Below, piece after piece: positions 1 to 9,220 of a DNA stretch of 43,061 nt; position 1 is the first letter of the stretch, and every line of letters starts with the position of its first letter. The translations under genes and the position numbers were made by a program. Origin of the DNA: Bacillota bacterium (lineage in GTDB: Bacteria; Bacillota; UBA4882; UBA8346); the NCBI GenBank assembly GCA_023400055.1, contig JAEXFN010000030.1, positions 1-43,061 of the forward strand, given 5' to 3'. The notes under the pieces were generated by a model. That model was not told where the DNA came from and did no database searches. It worked only from the letters and a program-made list of their open reading frames with translations.

Positions 1-1279
1 CAGTCTTATTTTTCGCTAAAATCTCATTCGCCTGTTTCATGAATTTGACGGCTGCGTCTTTCGGAGCGGTCGAACCATATAAGACTTCCTGGTCGATATT
101 GCGGAACGCTTTCAAAACCTCACCGGCTCCCGGAGGATCCGCCGGATCGATCGGGCTGACATATCCTTTTCCAACCAAACTGATATAGTCAAATACCTGC
201 CGGTTCACCGGATCAACCATATCTTTCAGAACGTCACGGACTTTCGGGAAAATGGGAATTCCCCGTTCGGCCAAGAGCACTTTATTGGCTTCGATATCAT
301 TCAGGAAATAGTTGACGAATTTGATGGCCTCTTCTTTATTGGCGGACGAACGCGTTACTGACAAGAACATCGACGGTTTAAAATAGGTACCCGGCCGTTT
401 GGAATTGGCGATCTTCGGGCATACCGCCAGGGCCACCGGACGGTTGGCAGCCGCTTGGTAAGCCACCACCTGGTTGCTCCAGACGAACTCTAACCAAGAT
501 TGGCCTTTAGCAAACGGGGTTTCTTGCGGCGTGGTGGTTACAAACGCCGTTTCCGGTTTGATCAAAACGCCGGCCTTCAACAGTCGCAATTGGGAGTCAT
601 AGAAATCGACCAGGACCTTCGAGTCGGTAAAGCCGAGTCGGACACCGTTCTTGCCAAAGAACGACTTTCCGGTCTGCCGGACCATGTTTTCATATAACAC
701 TCTCGGGTCCACAGTGGAATAGGGCATGGTTTGCACGCCGGTTTTCTTATAGATCTCGGTGGCCAGGCGTTCGAAATCGGCCCAGGTCCAATCGGGACTC
801 GGAGCGGCGACGCCGGCTTTCTTCAAGATCGCCGGATCATAAACGATACACCAGGCGTTGGTCCCGGCATTAATCCCGTAGTAGCGGTTCTTCACTTTCC
901 CGCCGGACAGGAAACTGTCGGAGACATTCGTCACATCGATCTTCTTGGATTTCATATACGGCGTCAGATCGAGCAACAGATTCTTTTGAGCGTATTGCGT
1001 AATGTAGGAATAATCTTGTTGGATGATGTCCGGCAGATTATTGGCTGCAGCTTGCGTGGCCAGCTTATCCCAATAACCGCCCCAACCCGTGGTCTCGGTT
1101 TCAATCGTGACATTCGGGTTCTTCGCCATATACATCTCGACAACCTTCTGGGTGCGGGCATCCCGGGTCGGATTGCCCCACCAGGCAAAACGAAGCGTGA
1201 CTTTGGAAGCTGCCAGGGTATTCACGGTTAGGGACAGGGCGACGACCATTACCAATAAAACCAGTAAGACTTTCTTCAA
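1..1279 (-). CDS. Extracellular sugar-binding protein of an ABC transporter (3' end outside window)
   Basis: A family 1 (MalE/UgpB-like) solute-binding lipoprotein or secreted protein that would deliver a sugar or oligosaccharide to an ABC importer. The reading frame starts at a TTG at 1279, eight bases after AAGGAG (1288-1293). The predicted N-terminus is MKKVLLVLLVMVVALSL, a signal peptide ending near LAA, followed by VTLRFAWWGNPTRD, the usual first beta-strand of these proteins. Later stretches (PDIIQQDYSYITQYA, YYGINAGTNAW, WTWADFERLA) fit the fold. About 426 residues are visible without a stop, so the gene is truncated by the left edge. No lipobox Cys is obvious. It lies downstream of a YesM/YesN two-component pair on the same strand, a common arrangement in which the pair controls the transporter. 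Substrate unknown. Confidence 0.9.
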   Translation of the reverse strand, partial: MKKVLLVLLVMVVALSLTVNTLAASKVTLRFAWWGNPTRDARTQKVVEMYMAKNPNVTIETETTGWGGYWDKLATQAAANNLPDIIQQDYSYITQYAQKNLLLDLTPYMKSKKIDVTNVSDSFLSGGKVKNRYYGINAGTNAWCIVYDPAILKKAGVAAPSPDWTWADFERLATEIYKKTGVQTMPYSTVDPRVLYENMVRQTGKSFFGKNGVRLGFTDSKVLVDFYDSQLRLLKAGVLIKPETAFVTTTPQETPFAKGQSWLEFVWSNQVVAYQAAANRPVALAVCPKIANSKRPGTYFKPSMFLSVTRSSANKEEAIKFVNYFLNDIEANKVLLAERGIPIFPKVRDVLKDMVDPVNRQVFDYISLVGKGYVSPIDPADPPGAGEVLKAFRNIDQEVLYGSTAPKDAAVKFMKQANEILAKNKT

Positions 1280-1516
1280 ACTTCCCACTCCTTTTCCTTT
1301 TTACTGATAACCCCACCGCAATAATTTACACCATGTTCATCTGCAATTCATTGCGGCAGATTATCCGATCAGCGCTGAAAAGCCCTTTCAAGCTCTCGCC
1401 GATAAACCGCAGCGGCCTCGCAAGATTTTTCAACGATGATCCATCGATTAGATGTTACAGTTTCGTGACCGATTTGTTAATCAAGAAAACCGTCATTTTT
1501 GTTCAAATTTCTGACG

Positions 1517-1541
1517 AAAAAACGGCGCGGGCGCCGGCGCC
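1517..1541 (-). terminator. Rho-independent terminator after the kinase-regulator pair
   Basis: On the minus strand a GC-only hairpin with GGCGC/GCGCC arms is followed by six T residues. It lies 33 bases past the response regulator stop and would separate that transcript from the solute-binding protein gene. The rest of 1280-1573 holds the ribosome site of the solute-binding protein; I could not choose a convincing promoter. Confidence 0.6.
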
Positions 1542-1573
1542 AATCTCCGGAATGGGTGGGGCGTTTCGGCAAT

Positions 1574-3124
1574 TTAACTGCTTTTCTTATATTCCGTTGG
1601 CGCCAAGCCGGTATATTTCTTAAATAATTGACTGAAATACTGGGGGTTGTTCCCCAGTCCGACATTCTGGGCGATCTCATAAACCCGGTCGGCGCTCGCC
1701 TGCCCGATCAGCTCCTTGGCCCGTTCCATCCGTTGTTTCAACAGGAAGTTGGTGAATTTCTCGCCAGTCTCCCGCACAAACAATTTGCTTAAATAATCCT
1801 CGTTCATGAAGACCACTTCGGCGGCGATCTGTTTCAACGAGAGGTTTTCATCGGCCAGATGTTCGCGGACATACTGCAATACGGTTTGAATGATCCGGCT
1901 ATGTTTGGAGACGATCCGGGCATGAAAATCTTTGGTTCTTTCCGAGGCGACCGCCTGAAGGAACGATTCAAGCCCATCGAGGGTTTCAATCCGTTGCAAT
2001 TCCACGATTTTATCGAGTTGGGCCTCCAGTTCGTCCGCCTTGCATTGACGGATAAGCACGGTCAATAATTGAGTGGCATAGTTCTTGACCATGCCCAGCG
2101 GGAATTTGGGCTGTTTCAAATGAGCGAAGAAGTCCCCGATCGCCGCGTTGACCGTTTCAAGATTGCCGCTCTTCACGGCCACGGCAATGGCGTCGAAATC
2201 GAAGTAAAGCTCGGAAGATTCTTTGCCCTCGCCCCCCAGCTCAATGTCCTGTTTGGTAATGATGCTGCCGGCCCCGACATACAAGGAGTATTTTAAACAT
2301 TCCTGCACTTCGGTATATAAGCGCGGTGCGTCGGCGAAGCCGCTCGCTTCGCTATAGGCGACGCTGACCTCCACATTATGATAATACTTAAAGACGTTTT
2401 TCACCCGGGTGATCGCCGCCACCAGTTCATCGTCGTTTTCCATCTTAATAAGGGTTAACACCTGGTTTTTGATGATCGTATTCAAAAAGCTGGCCGTTCC
2501 AAAGCAATCCTCGATGATGCGGACCAGCCCGAACAATTCTTCGAAACCGGCCTCCGATTCCGGTTCGTAGAGGACCAAGCGGACGGCGGCTTGGTCTTCC
2601 AGGCCGAACAACCGGTGATAGTATTCATATTCGTCCTTGGTATAATTGCGGTTGGTTACAAAATCCCGGAAAAATTGCTCCTTGACCAAGGGCAGTACCT
2701 TCTCGAGGTTGGCGCGGTTCTTGGCGATGAAAGCTTCCTTTTCCTCGTTATGGAGCAGATCGTCTTTGAGTTCCAACAACACTTGAATGATCTGGTTTTC
2801 GTTACAGGGTTTCAATAGATAATGCCGGACGCCGAAACGCATCGCCGCTTTGGCCGATTCAAACTCGCTGAAGCCCGATAATATCACAAAAGCGATCCCC
2901 GGATAGACCTCCTTGACCTTGGCGATCAATTGCAATCCGTCCAGCACCGGCATGCGGAGATCGGTAATCACGATCTGCGGCGGCTCCTCGAGAATCATCC
3001 GGAGAGCCTCGACTCCGTTCGGAGCGGCTCCCATCAAAGAAAAACCGTATTTTTCCCAATCAATAATCGCGGCGATTCCGTCGCGAATGATGGCTTCATC
3101 GTCCACTATCAAGACTTTATACAT
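1574..3124 (-). CDS. YesN-type response regulator with AraC DNA-binding domain
   Basis: Cytoplasmic two-component response regulator, about 516 residues. An N-terminal receiver domain (residues 1-120) has the acidic pair D8/D9, the phospho-acceptor D55 in VITDLRMP and K105 in YLLKPC. A long linker follows (about 130-400), then a C-terminal AraC-type double helix-turn-helix (about 415-515, ending GLAPTEYKKSS). I chose ATG 3124 (MYKVLIVDDE); it overlaps the kinase stop as ATGTATAA, so the two genes are translationally coupled. An upstream in-frame TTG (3139) would add five unconserved residues. Family members regulate nearby carbohydrate transporters, which fits the solute-binding gene downstream. 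Confidence 0.93.
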   Translation of the reverse strand: MYKVLIVDDEAIIRDGIAAIIDWEKYGFSLMGAAPNGVEALRMILEEPPQIVITDLRMPVLDGLQLIAKVKEVYPGIAFVILSGFSEFESAKAAMRFGVRHYLLKPCNENQIIQVLLELKDDLLHNEEKEAFIAKNRANLEKVLPLVKEQFFRDFVTNRNYTKDEYEYYHRLFGLEDQAAVRLVLYEPESEAGFEELFGLVRIIEDCFGTASFLNTIIKNQVLTLIKMENDDELVAAITRVKNVFKYYHNVEVSVAYSEASGFADAPRLYTEVQECLKYSLYVGAGSIITKQDIELGGEGKESSELYFDFDAIAVAVKSGNLETVNAAIGDFFAHLKQPKFPLGMVKNYATQLLTVLIRQCKADELEAQLDKIVELQRIETLDGLESFLQAVASERTKDFHARIVSKHSRIIQTVLQYVREHLADENLSLKQIAAEVVFMNEDYLSKLFVRETGEKFTNFLLKQRMERAKELIGQASADRVYEIAQNVGLGNNPQYFSQLFKKYTGLAPTEYKKSS

Positions 3125-4883
3125 CCAGTTCACGCTCAACTTTCGGAATTTTAATGGAGACGGTGGTTCCTTCCCCTAATTGGCTGGCGATGGCGATGCC
3201 CGCCCCTTCGCCAAAGATCATCTTCAGACGGTTATCGATATTATTCAGGCCGATCCCCATTCCTTGCGGCTTGATGATCCCGGCCCGGATCTTTGCGAGC
3301 GTCTCCTCATCCATGCCGGGTCCGTTGTCGTTGACCACGATCTCCAAGAAATCCTCATGGGCCACGGCATAGACGGTGATCCGGCAGACTCCGAGCATTT
3401 TTTCGAGGCCATAGTGAATGGCGTTTTCCACGACCGGTTGCAAGGCCAGTTTGGGCAGGCGCAGACCATACCATTGCGGATCGATCTCGCCCCGGTAATC
3501 CAGGCGTTCGCCAAAACGGATCTTTTGAATCGTAACATAATCCTCGAGTAGTTGAACTTCTTCTTTCAAAGTGATCACGGCTTCTTTGTTATTGATGGCA
3601 TTGCGGAGCAGATGCCCCAGGGATTCCACGATCCGCGATATCTCGGTCTGATGATTCACTTTGGCCAGCCAGTTGATGGATTCCAGGGTGTTGTAAAGAA
3701 AATGGGGGTTAATCTGGGCCTGGAGCGCCCGGAACTGCGCCTCCTTAATGATGATTTGTTTGGCGTAATCCTCTTGGATCAAGGTATCGATCCGGCGGAT
3801 CATAATGGCGAAGTCCCGCTGCAGATCCCCGATCTCATCGGCCCGCGCCAACTCTGTTTCATCGCATTCGATGGCGAATTGGCCCTTTTCAACCTGTTTC
3901 ATCTTGGCGGTGAGGCTCTCGATAGGCCGCGTCAAATTGCGGGCCAGTTTCAGGCTGATTAACAAGGTGCATAAAAACAGGATCAAGAAAATCAGCAGCA
4001 AAATGGTACGCATCAGAATGACCTGTTTAAACACCATTTCATACGGCAAGAAGTTGACATAGGTCCAACCGGTGAATTCCGATTGGGTATGCGATTCAAA
4101 CAAATTCCGGCCGTTGATCCTTTGCACGCTGTAGGTGACCTTCGCCGGGATCCGGAACTTCTTTTCCAGCATTTCCGGCAGATGGGCCGAATGAAAAACC
4201 GTTTTGGCGCCGGCGCGAATCAGCAAAATCACCTCGCCGTTGGCCGCTCCCGAGGTGCATTGCGTGACCAGCTCGGCGATTTTGATCCGGATGATCAGGG
4301 TTCCCAAGGGTTCCAGGCTGAGATTGTGAATCAGCCGGATCTGGCGGCAGCCGATCAGCAATGAAGCATTGTCATCCGGTACGAAAACGAAAACTCCTTC
4401 GTTTTTGGCGGCCAGTCGCACCAACTTGCAGACCGTGGCCGCATCCACCGGCGGACCGCCCGAATACTGATTGCCGCCGGTGTCGATGAGATTCACCGAT
4501 TCCACATTTCTTTCGAAACGGTTCTCCCACAGGATATCGGTCAGCTTCAGGCCCATCTCCGCCCGTTGGGAATCGTTGAGCCCGAGCTTTTGCCGGACCA
4601 GGTAGTTTTGGATATCCGAATTGGAAATAATATTATACGATAATTTCTCGATCCGTTTCAGTTCATTCTCGATATTGACGGTGGAAAGATTCAGCACTTT
4701 GGCCGATTCGCTGTAAAGCAGCCCGTCATAAATATTTAAGGCGACCTGCAGCGCGATCAAACTGACCGAACAGACGATGAAGACGACCAGACAATAGACA
4801 ATAAACAATTTATGTTTAATTTTCAGATTGCCATATGAGAGCTTTACCCTATCCCAAGTTTGGCAGACAGTCCGGATAGCCAC
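3117..4883 (-). CDS. YesM-type sensor histidine kinase
   Basis: Membrane sensor kinase of the LytS/YesM (His_kinase PF06580) class. Transmembrane segments lie at about residues 25-48 and 290-312, flanking an extracytoplasmic sensing domain of about 240 residues. A HAMP domain follows (LARNLTRPIESL), then the phospho-acceptor motif QINPHFLYNTLESINWL (His near 394), and a HATPase with N box VENAIHYGLEK and G boxes DNGPGMD and GMGIGL. The start is uncertain: I prefer GTG 4883, a short lead before the first membrane helix with GGAGCGAGG upstream; an ATG at 4982 would add 33 unconvincing residues. It ends inside the regulator's start codon. Upstream sequence to 5112 shows no clear promoter. Likely senses an extracellular sugar, directly or through the binding protein. 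Confidence 0.9.
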   Translation of the reverse strand: MAIRTVCQTWDRVKLSYGNLKIKHKLFIVYCLVVFIVCSVSLIALQVALNIYDGLLYSESAKVLNLSTVNIENELKRIEKLSYNIISNSDIQNYLVRQKLGLNDSQRAEMGLKLTDILWENRFERNVESVNLIDTGGNQYSGGPPVDAATVCKLVRLAAKNEGVFVFVPDDNASLLIGCRQIRLIHNLSLEPLGTLIIRIKIAELVTQCTSGAANGEVILLIRAGAKTVFHSAHLPEMLEKKFRIPAKVTYSVQRINGRNLFESHTQSEFTGWTYVNFLPYEMVFKQVILMRTILLLIFLILFLCTLLISLKLARNLTRPIESLTAKMKQVEKGQFAIECDETELARADEIGDLQRDFAIMIRRIDTLIQEDYAKQIIIKEAQFRALQAQINPHFLYNTLESINWLAKVNHQTEISRIVESLGHLLRNAINNKEAVITLKEEVQLLEDYVTIQKIRFGERLDYRGEIDPQWYGLRLPKLALQPVVENAIHYGLEKMLGVCRITVYAVAHEDFLEIVVNDNGPGMDEETLAKIRAGIIKPQGMGIGLNNIDNRLKMIFGEGAGIAIASQLGEGTTVSIKIPKVERELDV

Positions 4884-5112
4884 TTGACTTGAACACCTCG
4901 CTCCATAAAGGATCCGACCCACCCATGTCCGAATCGGTAACCGCCATAACACTTCGACGCTTTCGCTTGCCATCCTCTTCATCCGGCACCGAATTCAGCT
5001 GGGAATCCGCATCATTCGCCCGTCTCCGCTGCGATTTCGGGAAGAACCGCGCGGCAATTCCTGCCGAAAGACCGTAACCAACCCAGGCCCTGCCGTTTTC
5101 TCAAGCCGAAAA

Positions 5113-5152
5113 AAGCCAGGAAAACCGCATCATCGGTTATCCTGGCTTTCTT
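5113..5152 (-). terminator. Terminator of ackA (possibly bidirectional)
   Basis: On the minus strand GCCAGGA...TCCTGGC forms a strong stem, extended by TAACCG/CGGTT pairs, followed by six T residues. It lies just after the ackA stop. A-rich sequence on the other side may let it work for plus-strand transcripts as well. Confidence 0.8.
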
Positions 5153-5177
5153 TCCGGAACGAAATGGCCGCGATCGC

Positions 5178-6380
5178 TTATTCGCGGACCAGTTCGTAGG
5201 CGTCTCTGGCGATCAACAGTTCTTCATTGGTGGGAACCAACATGACCGTGACCTTGGAACGGGGTTTGCTCAAAATCGTTTCTTTGCCGCGCAACCCGTC
5301 ATTCTTCTTGAAGTCAAAGTCGATGCCCAGGTGGGCCAGCCCTTGACAGACATCGGCCCGCACCTGGGAATCATTCTCACCGATTCCGGCGGTAAAGACC
5401 AGCACGTCCAGTCCGCCCAGCTCCGCATAGTAAGAACCGACGTATTTAACGATCCGTTGGATGAAAATATTATAAGCGTCTTGAGCGCGTTCATTGCCTT
5501 CTTCGCGGGCTTTCTGAATGTCCCGCATGTCGCTGAACCCGGTCATGCCCAAGAAACCGCTCTTCTTGTTCATCAGCGTATCGAGATCGTTGGAGTTTAA
5601 CTTCAGGACATTTTGCAGGAAGGGCACGATGGCCGGATCCATGTCACCGCAACGGGTCCCCATTACAAAACCTTCCAACGGGGTAAAGCCCATCGAGGTG
5701 TCGAAACACTTGCCGTCTTTAATCGCCGCAGCACTGCTGCCATTGCCCATGTGCAGGGTGATCATCTTTAATTTGGAAAGGCTCTTGCCGAGAATCTGAG
5801 CGGCGCGGGCCGACACATAGCGGTGCGAAGTGCCATGGAAGCCGTAGCGGCGGACACGGTATTTCTCGTAATACTCGTAAGGAAGCGCATATAAGAAAGA
5901 GCTCCGGGGCATCGTTTGGTGAAAAGCGGTGTCAAATACGGCAATTTGGGGGGTATTCGGCATGAGCTCGCGGCAGGCCTTGATGCCCATGATGTTCGCC
6001 GGCATATGCAACGGTCCCAGTTCGCGCAGGCTTTCGATGTCGGCCAGTTCCTTGTCGCCCACGATCACCGCAGTCGCGAAGATTTCTCCGCCGTGCAGCA
6101 CCCGGTGGCCCACCGCCTTGATCTCATCCAGCGATTGGATGACGCCTTCGCCCGGCGCGGTCAGAAAATCGAGCACCGCTTTGAGCGCTTGGCTGTGGTC
6201 GGTTACTTTCTGTTCGAGGCGGATCTTTTCGCCGTCCTGGACCTGATGATTAATGACGGCGTTCCCGTTGGTGCTACCGATCCGCTCGACCAGTCCGACA
6301 GCCAGAACCGCTTCGGTTTGCATCTGGTAAAGCTTGTACTTCAAAGACGAACTACCGCTGTTTAATACCAAAATAAGCAA
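5178..6380 (-). CDS. ackA: Acetate kinase
   Basis: Converts acetyl phosphate and ADP to acetate and ATP, the energy-yielding last step of acetate fermentation, in the cytoplasm. About 400 residues, the usual length. Family landmarks are N7 in LNSGSSSLK, GHRVLHGG, the catalytic Asp in VFDTAFH, GFHGTSHRYV, the catalytic Arg in MGTRCGDMDP, HMGNGSS, and the C-terminal TNEE. I chose TTG 6380 because GAGGGGG sits nine bases upstream and the protein then begins MLILVLNSGSSS; an earlier TTG at 6398 adds six residues and has no ribosome site. It appears monocistronic: own promoter (6467-6495) and terminator. No phosphotransacetylase gene lies next to it. Confidence 0.97.
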   Translation of the reverse strand: MLILVLNSGSSSLKYKLYQMQTEAVLAVGLVERIGSTNGNAVINHQVQDGEKIRLEQKVTDHSQALKAVLDFLTAPGEGVIQSLDEIKAVGHRVLHGGEIFATAVIVGDKELADIESLRELGPLHMPANIMGIKACRELMPNTPQIAVFDTAFHQTMPRSSFLYALPYEYYEKYRVRRYGFHGTSHRYVSARAAQILGKSLSKLKMITLHMGNGSSAAAIKDGKCFDTSMGFTPLEGFVMGTRCGDMDPAIVPFLQNVLKLNSNDLDTLMNKKSGFLGMTGFSDMRDIQKAREEGNERAQDAYNIFIQRIVKYVGSYYAELGGLDVLVFTAGIGENDSQVRADVCQGLAHLGIDFDFKKNDGLRGKETILSKPRSKVTVMLVPTNEELLIARDAYELVRE

Positions 6381-6466
6381 AATAATGTTCCCCCTCAACT
6401 AGCGATATGTTGTTTAGATATCAAATGTATGACATACTTTCTAAGGACTGGCAGCTAGACATTTAT

Positions 6467-6495
6467 ATTATAGTCACGCAACTTATGGTTTGCAA
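6467..6495 (-). promoter_or_regulatory. Sigma-A-type promoter of ackA
   Basis: Minus strand -35 TTGCAA (6490-6495), a 17-bp spacer, and a perfect -10 TATAAT (6467-6472). The leader to the TTG start is about 80 bases and contains an 11-bp palindrome GTATGTCATAC near 6426-6436, a possible operator. Confidence 0.75.
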
Positions 6496-6929
6496 TGCTA
6501 TTTACGAATTGGTTATGTTACGAATTTATTGCATTTTTAAAGCTTCTTTAATTTTCTTAATTTTATCGGCGCCAAAAAACTAAATCGGCTGATATATTTA
6601 TCAAATCCGGAAGCCGTGCTAGAAAGCCCAGCAAATCGAAGATCGCTTGCAAAAAGACTTTACCCGGCTTTATCGCTCGTTTGATTGAACTTTTTGGGTC
6701 CTTCTTTTTAAAGACAGGCTAAATTATACAAACGGCCCGGGCATGATTGGCTTTCTGGTCACGATTTATGACTTTTAGCGCCTTCAGAACGAACCCAATC
6801 TTTCCGCCAAGAACCATTTCGAATCACTCGACCTTATCCGATAGGTTCCGAATGACCCGTTTCCCCCATCGAATAAAGACTCTCAGCAATTGAGCGAACC
6901 GGCGCAGTCATTGCGCAAGCATCCCTAAC
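6496..6929. other. Non-coding stretch before array 1
   Basis: No reading frame with a credible ribosome site on either strand, and no tRNA or strong hairpin seen. The half closest to ackA is AT-rich. It borders the 21-bp repeat array. Confidence 0.5.
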
Positions 6930-7139
6930 GACTAAATAAGCTTGCTCAATGACTAAATGAGCTTGCTCAGTGACTGAGCGAGCTTGCTCAGCGACTAAAT
7001 GAGCTTGTTCAGTGACTAAACGAGCTTGCTCAGTGACTAAATGAGCTTGCTCAGTGACTAAATGAGCTTGCTCAGCGACTAAACGAGCTTGCTCAGTGAC
7101 TAAACGAGCTTGCTCAGTGACTTAATGAGCTTACTCAGT
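6930..7139. repeat. Array 1: ten 21-bp tandem repeats with internal dyad
   Basis: Ten consecutive units of exactly 21 bp. The commonest form reads GACTAAATGAGCTTGCTCAG plus T; units differ at a few positions (AATGA/AACGA, GCTC/GTTC, CAGT/CAGC). Each holds the dyad TGAGC-TT-GCTCA or a near copy. All three plus frames contain stops. One minus frame is open through nine units (heptapeptide TEQAxLV), but it has no start codon and the unit next to the thioesterase gene puts a stop in it, so I treat the array as non-coding. There are no spacers, so it is not a CRISPR. Confidence 0.9.
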
Positions 7140-7187
7140 CATTGTGCAGCTACAAAATCACCGGGAACAGCAGCCGGTTGCCGGAAA

Positions 7188-7583
7188 CTAGCACGGCGCG
7201 GAAATTAAAAAGGCTGCGTCGGCCTTGGCGGTCAACTCGCCGGCCTGGCGAATCTCGGCCGTCGCTTTTAACAACTGATGCTTATGTTCGACGATTTTAC
7301 CCGTCACGGTCAACGGTTGGCCTACTTGGGCCGGTTTCTTAAAGTCGATGGTTATCCGGGCGGTGACGGCGTGATAGCCGGCGCCGATGATGGCCTGGGC
7401 CATGGCCTCATCCATCAAGGTGCTGAGGATTCCGCCGTGAACGATTCCCACGAAGCCTTGATGCGCGGGAGTGGGCGTGAACTGTGCCGTTGCCCCTTCC
7501 GGCGTCAGCGCAAAAACCAAATGCAAGCCGATGGGGTTGGCCTGGCCGCATGCGAAACAATGGTCGTCAACATTCAAATTCAA
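7188..7583 (-). CDS. PaaI-family hotdog thioesterase
   Basis: A small acyl-CoA thioesterase-like protein, 131 residues, of the PaaI/YbgC-related hotdog fold, which hydrolyses acyl-CoA or aryl-CoA thioesters. Visible marks are CFACGQANPIGLHL near the N-terminus, typical of this subfamily, and HGGILSTLMDEAMAQA, the hotdog helix with its catalytic region. I chose TTG 7583 because AGGAGG stands nine bases upstream. The gene follows the chemoreceptor on the same strand by 117 bases. Array 1 begins 48 bases past its stop; no terminator is visible unless the array hairpins act as one. Substrate unknown. Confidence 0.85.
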   Translation of the reverse strand: MNLNVDDHCFACGQANPIGLHLVFALTPEGATAQFTPTPAHQGFVGIVHGGILSTLMDEAMAQAIIGAGYHAVTARITIDFKKPAQVGQPLTVTGKIVEHKHQLLKATAEIRQAGELTAKADAAFLISAPC

Positions 7584-7700
7584 AACCGTCAACCTCCTGG
7601 GTCCGCTAAAGACCTGGCCGGTTCCGTTAAAGAAGCGGGCCCAACCAAGCCACAAGCCGGATCTGCTGATCCGGCTCGCCTTGGGACATTTTCACGTGAT

Positions 7701-9137
7701 TTAATTGACCTTGGTATTCACTTTAAAGACTTCGCACTGGTGGCAGGTGCTCCGTTTATCCTTGATGGAGCCGTTGGGAAGTCCGCCGCAAACGGTATCC
7801 GCAATCAGCCAGCATTTTTCCTCGCGGCTTTGGTAAGCGGGACAGTTGACCTGGTTGCAATCCAGGACCCGCCAACATCTTTCAAAATCGGATTTCACCT
7901 TGAACCGGCCCACCAGCGCGGTCAAGCGCTCCGCCATATCCACCAGGTTCGAGGAGGAATCGGCCAGCCGGTTCATGTTGCTCTTTTGTTCCTCGGTGGC
8001 CGCGGCGATTTGTTTGGCGCCATTGACATTCTGTTGGGATATCTCGGCCACGCTCTGCATGGTGGTGGTCATCTCTTCGCTGCTGGCCGCCTGTTCCTCG
8101 GAAGCGGCGGCGATCTCATGAATGGTGCCCACCGTCTGATTGACCGATTGGGTGATGGCGCTGAAGGCCTCTTTGGCCGAAATGGCCAGCGTGGTGACGT
8201 CATCGACCATGCGCGTGCCGACTTCCATCGCTTCCACCGCGGCCTTGGTTTCAGTTTGAATCTCGTTGATCACGGCCACGATCTGAATGGCCGAATTGGT
8301 CGACTGCTCGGCCAGCGCCCGGACTTCATCGGCGACCACCGAAAAACCGCGGCCGTGTTCGCCGGCCCGGGCCGCCTCGATGGCGGCGTTTAACGCCAGC
8401 AGGTTGGTCTGGCGGGAGATCCCTCGCATCACGTCGACGATCTTGCCGATCTCCTCCGAGCGCCTCCCCAGCCGGCGGACGACTTCGGCGGAGTTATCGA
8501 CCGTCTCCTGCAGTTGCAGAATCATGGCATGAACCTGTCCGATCGATTCCTCGCCCTTTTTGGCCCGGGCGGAGGCTTCCGATGAATAGGCGGAGGCTTT
8601 TTGGGCTTCGGCAGCGACGCCTTGGGCGGTCTCCGCCATCTGCCGGGTCGCCAGCACAGAAACATCGATGCTTTCAAACTGCTCTTGAGTGGCGTTGGAC
8701 ATCTGGTCCATCGTATTGGTGATCTGCTCGGTGGCGACGCTTACTTCCTGAACCATGCCGGACATCTCATTGGCCGCCAGCGCCAGTTGTTCGGAGGCAT
8801 CCAGATTTTCCTGCAGAATCCCCCGTAAATTGCTGAGCATCTTCTCGAAGGATTGCGCCAGGATCTTGAACTCGGTGTTGACATCGGTGGTCGGGGGATT
8901 GGAGAGATCGTTCTCGGAGATTCGTTTGGAAATAGCGATAAACGGTTGAATCTGGGTCAGGACCAAACGGTTAATTAAGAAATTGCCCAATATAAAATAA
9001 GCAATCAACAATCCGATGATGATGATTACTTTTAAAGTAACATTCTCTTCCGGCAAAAAATCGATCAATCCCACCAGGAGAAAGATCCCAAAAAAGCTGA
9101 CTAATAGCCGCCCTTTCAAGCTGGATAAGAATCCCAA
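7701..9137 (-). CDS. Methyl-accepting chemotaxis protein with C-terminal Cys-rich domain
   Basis: Chemoreceptor of 478 residues. Two membrane helices (about 9-26 and 34-55) are separated by only a few residues, so there is no extracellular ligand domain. A HAMP-like segment (56-115) and a methyl-accepting domain follow, with the hairpin tip EIGKIVDVMRGISRQTNLLALNAAIEAARAGEHGRGFSVVADEVR. After the signalling domain comes a Cys-rich tail of about 50 residues with two C-W pairs (CWRVLDC, CPAY, CWLIADTVC, CHQC). This resembles the small two-CW domain seen in some receptors and could bind a metal or sense redox state (inference). The TTG start has AGAGGGGG upstream. It follows the secG terminator, so it should have its own promoter. 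Confidence 0.93.
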   Translation of the reverse strand: MGFLSSLKGRLLVSFFGIFLLVGLIDFLPEENVTLKVIIIIGLLIAYFILGNFLINRLVLTQIQPFIAISKRISENDLSNPPTTDVNTEFKILAQSFEKMLSNLRGILQENLDASEQLALAANEMSGMVQEVSVATEQITNTMDQMSNATQEQFESIDVSVLATRQMAETAQGVAAEAQKASAYSSEASARAKKGEESIGQVHAMILQLQETVDNSAEVVRRLGRRSEEIGKIVDVMRGISRQTNLLALNAAIEAARAGEHGRGFSVVADEVRALAEQSTNSAIQIVAVINEIQTETKAAVEAMEVGTRMVDDVTTLAISAKEAFSAITQSVNQTVGTIHEIAAASEEQAASSEEMTTTMQSVAEISQQNVNGAKQIAAATEEQKSNMNRLADSSSNLVDMAERLTALVGRFKVKSDFERCWRVLDCNQVNCPAYQSREEKCWLIADTVCGGLPNGSIKDKRSTCHQCEVFKVNTKVN

Positions 9138-9194
9138 TTGGAAAACCCCCTCTTTTTAACCGTTTCCTTACAATTAATTATCGGAAGGTTTACC

Positions 9195-9218
9195 AAAAAA
9201 AATAGGGCTTCCGCCCTA
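9195..9218 (-). terminator. Terminator of the glycolytic operon
   Basis: Minus strand stem TAGGGC / GCCCTA with a GGAA tetraloop followed by eight T residues, two bases past the secG stop. This is the clearest intrinsic terminator in the window. Confidence 0.92.
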
Positions 9219-9220
9219 AA

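Noticed and set aside
4884..4982. N-terminal extension of the sensor kinase to ATG 4982
   Set aside because: Would add 33 residues without family resemblance and has only a weak ribosome site; left open as an alternative.
6838..7118. Open minus-strand frame through array 1 (TEQAxLV repeats)
   Set aside because: No start codon in or before the repeats; the unit next to the thioesterase gene contains a stop in frame.
6930..7139. CRISPR array
   Set aside because: Units follow one another directly with no unique spacers, and no cas genes are in the window.
7278..8393. 371-residue plus-strand reading frame
   Set aside because: Antisense to the thioesterase and chemoreceptor genes, His/Gly/Arg-rich composition typical of a shadow frame.
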